Shown here one piece after another: positions 8,001-11,379 of a stretch of DNA of 11,379 nt. Under the pieces are notes generated by a model that saw only the letters and a program-made list of their open reading frames with translations, was not told where the DNA came from and searched no databases. The position numbers and the translations under genes were made by a program. The DNA lies in NCBI GenBank assembly GCA_001509335.1, contig LGGY01000015.1, forward strand, positions 1-11,379, read 5' to 3'. Origin of the DNA: Fidelibacterota bacterium 46_43. Its GTDB lineage: Bacteria; Fidelibacterota; Fidelibacteria; Fidelibacterales; Fidelibacteraceae. Within the stretch, counting starts at the first letter, position 1. Every line of letters starts with the position of its first letter.

Positions 8001-8603
8001 TCACACCTCCGTGATTATATGATTTTCTCTTAGGGCTTTTATCATTCTCAAAAGTGCCTGTCCACGGTGACTGATGCTGTTTTTCTCATGGAGTGTCAAT
8101 TCCGAAAAGGTTTTTTTATAAGGCGGATAATAAAACACCGGGTCATAACCGAATCCTCCGTCCCCCCGTACCTCTTCGAGAATTTGTCCCGGTACTTCGC
8201 CTTCCGTCATGATTTGATATCTGCCATCCAGATATACCATAACTGTACGAAAGCGGGCTTCTCTTTGTTCCTTGGGGATCTGTGACATTTCTTTCAATAA
8301 TTTTGCTACATTGTCGGCATAGCTTGCACGTTCTCCGGCATAACGGGAAGATTTTACACCCGGGGCACCCCCCAGAGCTGGTACTTCCAGTCCGGTATCG
8401 TCTGCCAAAACCGGCAATTGGGTATATTGATAGATTTCCCTGGCTTTTTTCAGGGCGTTTTCCTCCAGGGTTTTTCCGTCTTCGATCACTTCCGGCATGT
8501 CGGGAAAATCTTCATAGGTTAAAACAGAGACCTGTGTGCTGTTCAGGGCAGCTTTTAGCTCCGAAATTTTATCTTTGTTGTGTGTAGCAAGTACGAGTTT
8601 CAT
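8001..8603 (-). CDS. rdgB: Non-canonical purine NTP pyrophosphatase, RdgB/HAM1 family
   Basis: A cytoplasmic house-cleaning enzyme that hydrolyses ITP, dITP and XTP to monophosphates plus pyrophosphate, keeping deaminated purines out of DNA and RNA. From the ATG at 8603 it has 200 residues, normal for the family. The nucleotide-binding TxNxxK is at 7-12 (LATHNKDK), ADDTGLEV at 67-74 carries the catalytic aspartate, GAPGVKSSRYAG follows, GDGGFGYDPVF is at 147-157, and SHRGQAL is near the end. An in-frame TTG at 8612 would add three residues, but MKLVLATHNK is the usual N-terminus and a GGAG lies 3 nt before the ATG. It is the first gene after the promoter at 8628-8656 and is followed by sprA after 47 bp. 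This housekeeping gene probably shares its transcript with the secretion gene. Confidence 0.95.
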   Translation of the reverse strand: MKLVLATHNKDKISELKAALNSTQVSVLTYEDFPDMPEVIEDGKTLEENALKKAREIYQYTQLPVLADDTGLEVPALGGAPGVKSSRYAGERASYADNVAKLLKEMSQIPKEQREARFRTVMVYLDGRYQIMTEGEVPGQILEEVRGDGGFGYDPVFYYPPYKKTFSELTLHEKNSISHRGQALLRMIKALRENHIITEV

Positions 8604-8627
8604 AGTCTCCAATTTTAAACGGAGTAA

Positions 8628-8656
8628 AATATACTACGACTTTAAATAGAACTCAA
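8628..8656 (-). promoter_or_regulatory. Candidate promoter of the rdgB-sprA operon
   Basis: On the minus strand TTGAGT (8651-8656) is followed after exactly 17 bp by TATATT (8628-8633), about 25 bp before the rdgB ATG. The downstream element also reads TATATTTT, close to the Bacteroidota -7 pattern TAnnTTTG. It lies in the 69-bp gap between the MATE stop and rdgB. It is seen by pattern only; transcription from farther upstream through the MATE gene is not excluded. Confidence 0.5.
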
Positions 8657-8672
8657 CACATCACATGATGAG

Positions 8673-10055
8673 TTATGAGGAGCTTTCTTCCAGCCGGCGG
8701 AGCCGGTACCGCAACCAGACAAAGGCCAATGAGCCGGCTGAAACCGACGAAATCATATTGGAATACCAGATGTAGTGGAGGGGCTTCTGCAAATAAATGA
8801 CAAAAAAGACGGCAAACAGTATGCTGATAAACACAACTCTGAGCGATGTGAGAATTAAGCCGGGGAGCCCGCGCCCAAGTCCCTGGAAGATTCTCCCGGT
8901 AATCATGGAGATTACAATAAACGGATAAACAAAGACCATCAGGCGTGTGTACTGGATGGCAATTCTCAGGATTTCCTTTTCAGAACTGAATATTCTGTAG
9001 ATATAGGGGGCACTCAGATAAAACAGAAAGCCAATGGAAATGGCAATAAAAATTCCCCGTGATATGGCATAATACCATGTCTTCCGGATTTTTTCATATT
9101 CACCGGCACCGTAAAACATGCCGACAAGGGTAACCATCCCGTTGGCCATAGACATAATCGGTAAAGAGAAAACCTGATCCAGGTTTCTGGCAATACCAAA
9201 GGCGGCGACAGCCTCTGTGCCGAAGCGAATAAGCAGGCGGTTAAACACCATTCCCCCCAGAGACATGATAATCATAGCCATAGATGCAGGAATGCCGATG
9301 CGAAAGATTTCCTTCAGGAGTGTAAAGGAAAAATGGAATTCACTGAATCTGAAGTGGATATAGGATTGTTTGCGCTTAAATAAATAATTAAGAAAGAGAA
9401 CCATCACAATAAACTGACTTAAAATGGTGGCCAGGGCCGCTCCTCGGATTCCCAGGTTCAGGGTGAAAATAAAAACTGGATCCAGCGCCACATTCAGTAG
9501 TGTTCCGGCGATCTGAAAACGAATGGGGGTTATCGTGTCCCCCTCACCGGACAAAATAGAGCGAAAAAAAACATTCATAATTTGAAAAATAAACCCCAAG
9601 ACAATGACAGAAAAATAGTCCACGGCCAGTAGAATGATATCCGGTGTGGCACCCAGAAACTCAAAGATGGAATATCTGAGAAGGTAGCCGCCGACTGAAA
9701 GAATCACTCCAAAAACAATCCCCATAAGCACACCATGTTCTGCAGAGTTGTCGGCGTCTTTTTTTGCGTTTGCCCCCAAAAAACGTGAAATCACACTGGT
9801 GACCCCGGATCCCAGGCCAAAGGTGATCCCTATAGCAAAAAAAAGCAGCGGCATGGTAAAACTGAGGGCCGCAATGGCTTCACCGCCAAGTCGACCGATA
9901 AACACCATGTCGACAAGGGTATATAACGTCTGTACTGCCATGCCTAACATGATGGGCACCGAAAGCCGCCAAAGAGCCCGGTGCGGATTCTTAATGAAGC
10001 CGCTGACTTTATTTTTCTTTTCGTTACTCAGCGCTGTCCTTCCATATTTTTGCAA
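8673..10055 (-). CDS. MATE-family efflux transporter
   Basis: A polytopic inner-membrane antiporter expected to export cationic drugs or metabolites in exchange for Na+ or H+. Its 460 residues and about 12 hydrophobic segments in two halves fit the family. Family marks are TLVDMVFIGRLGGEAIAALS in the first half (D49), the GEGDTITP loop at 171-177, NVALDPVFIF at 188-197 in segment 5-6, and the matching second-half block around 279-300 (GTEAVAAFGIARN). The substrate cannot be read from the sequence. The start is uncertain. The frame opens with TTG at 10055, which lacks a good ribosome site. A CTG at 10031 has AGGA 5 nt upstream. The first in-frame ATG lies inside the first membrane segment and is unlikely. 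It is read in the same direction as rdgB, ending 69 bp before it, and divergently from the ParB-like gene. Confidence 0.88.
   Translation of the reverse strand: MQKYGRTALSNEKKNKVSGFIKNPHRALWRLSVPIMLGMAVQTLYTLVDMVFIGRLGGEAIAALSFTMPLLFFAIGITFGLGSGVTSVISRFLGANAKKDADNSAEHGVLMGIVFGVILSVGGYLLRYSIFEFLGATPDIILLAVDYFSVIVLGFIFQIMNVFFRSILSGEGDTITPIRFQIAGTLLNVALDPVFIFTLNLGIRGAALATILSQFIVMVLFLNYLFKRKQSYIHFRFSEFHFSFTLLKEIFRIGIPASMAMIIMSLGGMVFNRLLIRFGTEAVAAFGIARNLDQVFSLPIMSMANGMVTLVGMFYGAGEYEKIRKTWYYAISRGIFIAISIGFLFYLSAPYIYRIFSSEKEILRIAIQYTRLMVFVYPFIVISMITGRIFQGLGRGLPGLILTSLRVVFISILFAVFFVIYLQKPLHYIWYSNMISSVSAGSLAFVWLRYRLRRLEESSS
10037..10040 (-). promoter_or_regulatory. Ribosome-binding-site-like AGGA within the MATE 5' end
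   Basis: AGGA (part of GGAAGGA) lies 5 nt before an in-frame CTG at 10029-10031. The open frame begins 24 nt earlier with a TTG that has no recognisable site. This suggests initiation at a rare CTG, but it could be coincidental. Confidence 0.25.
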
Positions 10056-10093
10056 AAGCGGGTAAATTTAACAACCTTGCGCCGTATTTCTCA

Positions 10094-10112
10094 GAGCTTT
10101 CACGGAAAGTTC
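10094..10112. promoter_or_regulatory. 19-bp inverted repeat, candidate operator between divergent genes
   Basis: GAGCTTTC and GAAAGTTC flank the 3-bp spacer ACG, with one mismatch over 8-bp arms. The element lies in the 107-bp gap between the divergent MATE and ParB-like genes, about 39 bp from the MATE TTG and 51 bp from the ParB-like ATG. Its symmetry and placement suit a dimeric DNA-binding protein. No T-tract follows, so it is not a typical terminator. No single convincing promoter was found around it. Confidence 0.35.
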
Positions 10113-10150
10113 CATTAGGTCAATGCAGACTTCTGTGTAAATTCCGGGGA

Positions 10151-10156
10151 AAGGAG
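10151..10156 (+). promoter_or_regulatory. Strong ribosome binding site for the ParB-like gene
   Basis: AAGGAG with a 6-nt spacer before the ATG at 10163. It fixes this start and predicts efficient translation, stronger than the sites seen on the opposite strand. Confidence 0.7.
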
Positions 10157-10162
10157 TTCTGG

Positions 10163-11095
10163 ATGGAATTAGCACACATTCCTTTAAAACACATCAATAT
10201 AAAAAACACCGATTTCCGGTACAGAACGTATTTGACAGATGAAAGCCTGACGCGTACTATGAAGAAAAGCGGCCTTTGTGATCCGGTATGTCTTTTAAAA
10301 CAGGATAATTCCTTCCTGATTATCGATGGATTCAAACGTATCCATGCATTATGTGAGCACTTTCCATCTTCTTTTCCTGTACCCGCCGTCACGTTGAAGG
10401 AGAAAGAGCTTACATGGAAGATTCACCTTGCTCTTGTTTTGAAGCAGGATAAGGAAGGTATGCTTCCGTTTATCGAAAAGGTGTCGGCATACCTAATGTT
10501 TAAAAAAAACCATATCATAAGGGATGATGCCGAAATCTTACAGGCACTGAACCTCCCGGACCGAGCGGATTATCACAAAATATATACGCGTTTGGCAGAT
10601 CTCCCGGAGGTATGGAGCCGATTTTTTACAGATCATACAGTACCAGGCCGGCGGATCAAAGCCATGTGTGAAGCCGTCGACCTGAAGGCATGTACATCCC
10701 TGCTGAATGTCATGCCAGGCTTGAACCGTATGGAACAATCTATAATTATGTTGTCTGAAATCGAAAAGCGGGAGGGGGTCTCAGCCGGAAAAATCCTACA
10801 AGCCGTGCTGGATGAACTTCATGAAGATCCGATTAAACCGGAACGTGTTTTTTTGCGAATTCGGGAAATTCGTTACCCGCTGCGAAGCAAATATGAAAAG
10901 AAGGTTGATGACGCATTGAAGGCTTTGCATCCTCCGCCTTTTGTCTCCGCACAATGTGACAAAAAAGGAGAACGGCCCGGGGTAGAAATAGTTGCACATA
11001 TTCAAAGCCCACAGGACGTCGAAGAATTTTTATCATGGTTCGAAAAAACAAAGGACTCCATCAACAAACTGTTGAATGAGCGACTGGAGTTATGA
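10163..11095 (+). CDS. ParB/Noc-like DNA-binding protein with a degenerate catalytic box
   Basis: The protein has 310 residues. Residues 4-80 resemble the ParB/Srx N-terminal nucleotide-binding domain: IPLKHI, an Arg near 21, SLTRTMKKSGLCDPV at 28-42, IIDGFKRIHA at 53-62, then a VPAVTL strand. GFKR stands where ParB has GERR. The next ParB box, normally ENxQRxxLxPIExAxAY, reads LKQDKEGMLPFIEKVSAY (93-110). It keeps the frame of the motif but loses the Asn and Arg used for CTP hydrolysis. Residues about 117-170 fit the central HTH region (DDAEILQALNL, then LADLPEVWSRFF, then a GRRIKAM helix). The C-terminal third is charged and unrecognised. It is unlikely to be the chromosome-partition ParB, as no parA is beside it. 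Its stop overlaps the next start as ATGA, so it probably works with the SPL-like enzyme. DNA or nucleotide binding is inferred. Confidence 0.7.
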   Translation: MELAHIPLKHINIKNTDFRYRTYLTDESLTRTMKKSGLCDPVCLLKQDNSFLIIDGFKRIHALCEHFPSSFPVPAVTLKEKELTWKIHLALVLKQDKEGMLPFIEKVSAYLMFKKNHIIRDDAEILQALNLPDRADYHKIYTRLADLPEVWSRFFTDHTVPGRRIKAMCEAVDLKACTSLLNVMPGLNRMEQSIIMLSEIEKREGVSAGKILQAVLDELHEDPIKPERVFLRIREIRYPLRSKYEKKVDDALKALHPPPFVSAQCDKKGERPGVEIVAHIQSPQDVEEFLSWFEKTKDSINKLLNERLEL

Positions 11096-11379
11096 CCGAG
11101 AAAAACAAAAAATCATTGATCGTCCTGAGCGGGGCTCAAGGTGTAATCCTGCAGCAGTTCAAGCGTTTTTATCCTGTGGAAAAATCGGGTTCTGCATCAA
11201 ACCCCGAAGACCTTCTACCGGGTAATAAAACGGAACACGTCATAAAAAACAAAATTTTATTAACAAAAAGCTGTGGGCAGATCTTTAAACCCTGTCCAGG
11301 TACATCTGGGGAGTATCTCTGTTGTAATTACTGGGTTCTGAACCAGTCTATGAATTGCCCTTTCAACTGCAGCTACTGC
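11092..11379 (+). CDS. N-terminus of a spore-photoproduct-lyase-like radical SAM enzyme, cut by the window edge
   Basis: Ninety-six codons are visible, from an ATG overlapping the ParB-like stop (ATGA) to the window end. The last visible segment, ending CPFNCSYC (C89, C93, C96), is the CX3CX2C motif that holds the 4Fe-4S cluster of radical SAM enzymes. The block before it, GQIFKPCPGT...YLCCNYWVLN, resembles the SPL/DNA photolyase-like SplB group as I remember it. Members use SAM radicals to reverse thymine photoproducts, but non-spore-formers carry related proteins of unknown substrate. Four further cysteines (C61, C68, C77, C78) precede the motif and might bind a second metal centre or form a redox pair. 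The catalytic barrel and the hydrogen-donor cysteine lie outside the window, so activity cannot be judged. Coupling to the ParB-like gene indicates joint production. Confidence 0.78.
   Translation, partial: MTEKNKKSLIVLSGAQGVILQQFKRFYPVEKSGSASNPEDLLPGNKTEHVIKNKILLTKSCGQIFKPCPGTSGEYLCCNYWVLNQSMNCPFNCSYC

Noticed and set aside
7980..8010. GGAGG followed by a GTG-started 11-codon frame between rdgB and sprA, considered as a leader peptide.
   Set aside because: The GGAGG lies 1 nt from the GTG, too close to work, and the frame has no attenuator-like codon run.
8651..8675. Partial inverted repeat (ACTCA...TGAGT with inner CATCA/TGATG) after the MATE gene, considered as a terminator.
   Set aside because: The stems share bases and cannot form together, the inner loop is too small, and no T-tract follows on the minus strand.
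10115..10143. Possible plus-strand promoter TTAGGT, 17 bp, TAAATT before the ParB-like gene.
   Set aside because: Weak matches to both elements, and the implied transcript start would fall on the ribosome binding site.

Overview
The window comes from a bacterium with a type IX secretion system (T9SS). About half of it is one sprA/sov-type gene, the giant outer-membrane translocon known from Bacteroidota and related FCB-group phyla. I place the source in the FCB superphylum. I cannot name a phylum: the SprA is about 2,040 residues, short for the Flavobacterium or Porphyromonas proteins (about 2,400-2,500, from memory), so a non-Bacteroidota FCB lineage is possible. No RNA genes, insertion sequences, CRISPR arrays or large repeats are visible, and no gene-free stretch exceeds about 110 bases.

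Positions 1-8656, minus strand, hold one apparent operon, read from high to low coordinates: rdgB (house-cleaning NTP pyrophosphatase), sprA, an M28-fold enzyme resembling glutaminyl-peptide cyclotransferase (QC), prmA (ribosomal protein L11 methyltransferase), and the start of a secreted or lipid-anchored protein cut by the window edge. From sprA onward the genes are fused by ATGA overlaps or directly abutting stop and start codons. A sigma70-like promoter (TTGAGT, 17 bp, TATATT) sits just before rdgB. The SprA signal peptide appears to end just before a glutamine, and the next gene encodes a probable enzyme that cyclises N-terminal glutamine. This suggests the operon co-produces the translocon and a modifier of exported proteins.

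Positions 8673-10055, minus strand, hold a MATE-family multidrug/Na+ antiporter with an unclear, non-ATG start. It runs in the same direction as the operon and could feed into it.

Positions 10056-10162 are a divergent intergenic region with a 19-bp inverted repeat, a candidate operator.

Positions 10163-11379, plus strand, hold a translationally coupled pair: a ParB/Noc-like protein with a degenerate catalytic box, and the N-terminus of a radical SAM enzyme of the spore-photoproduct-lyase (SPL)-like group, cut at the third cysteine of its CX3CX2C motif. This pairing is the best candidate here for an undescribed system, perhaps DNA lesion repair with a DNA- or nucleotide-binding partner. That function is inferred from context only.
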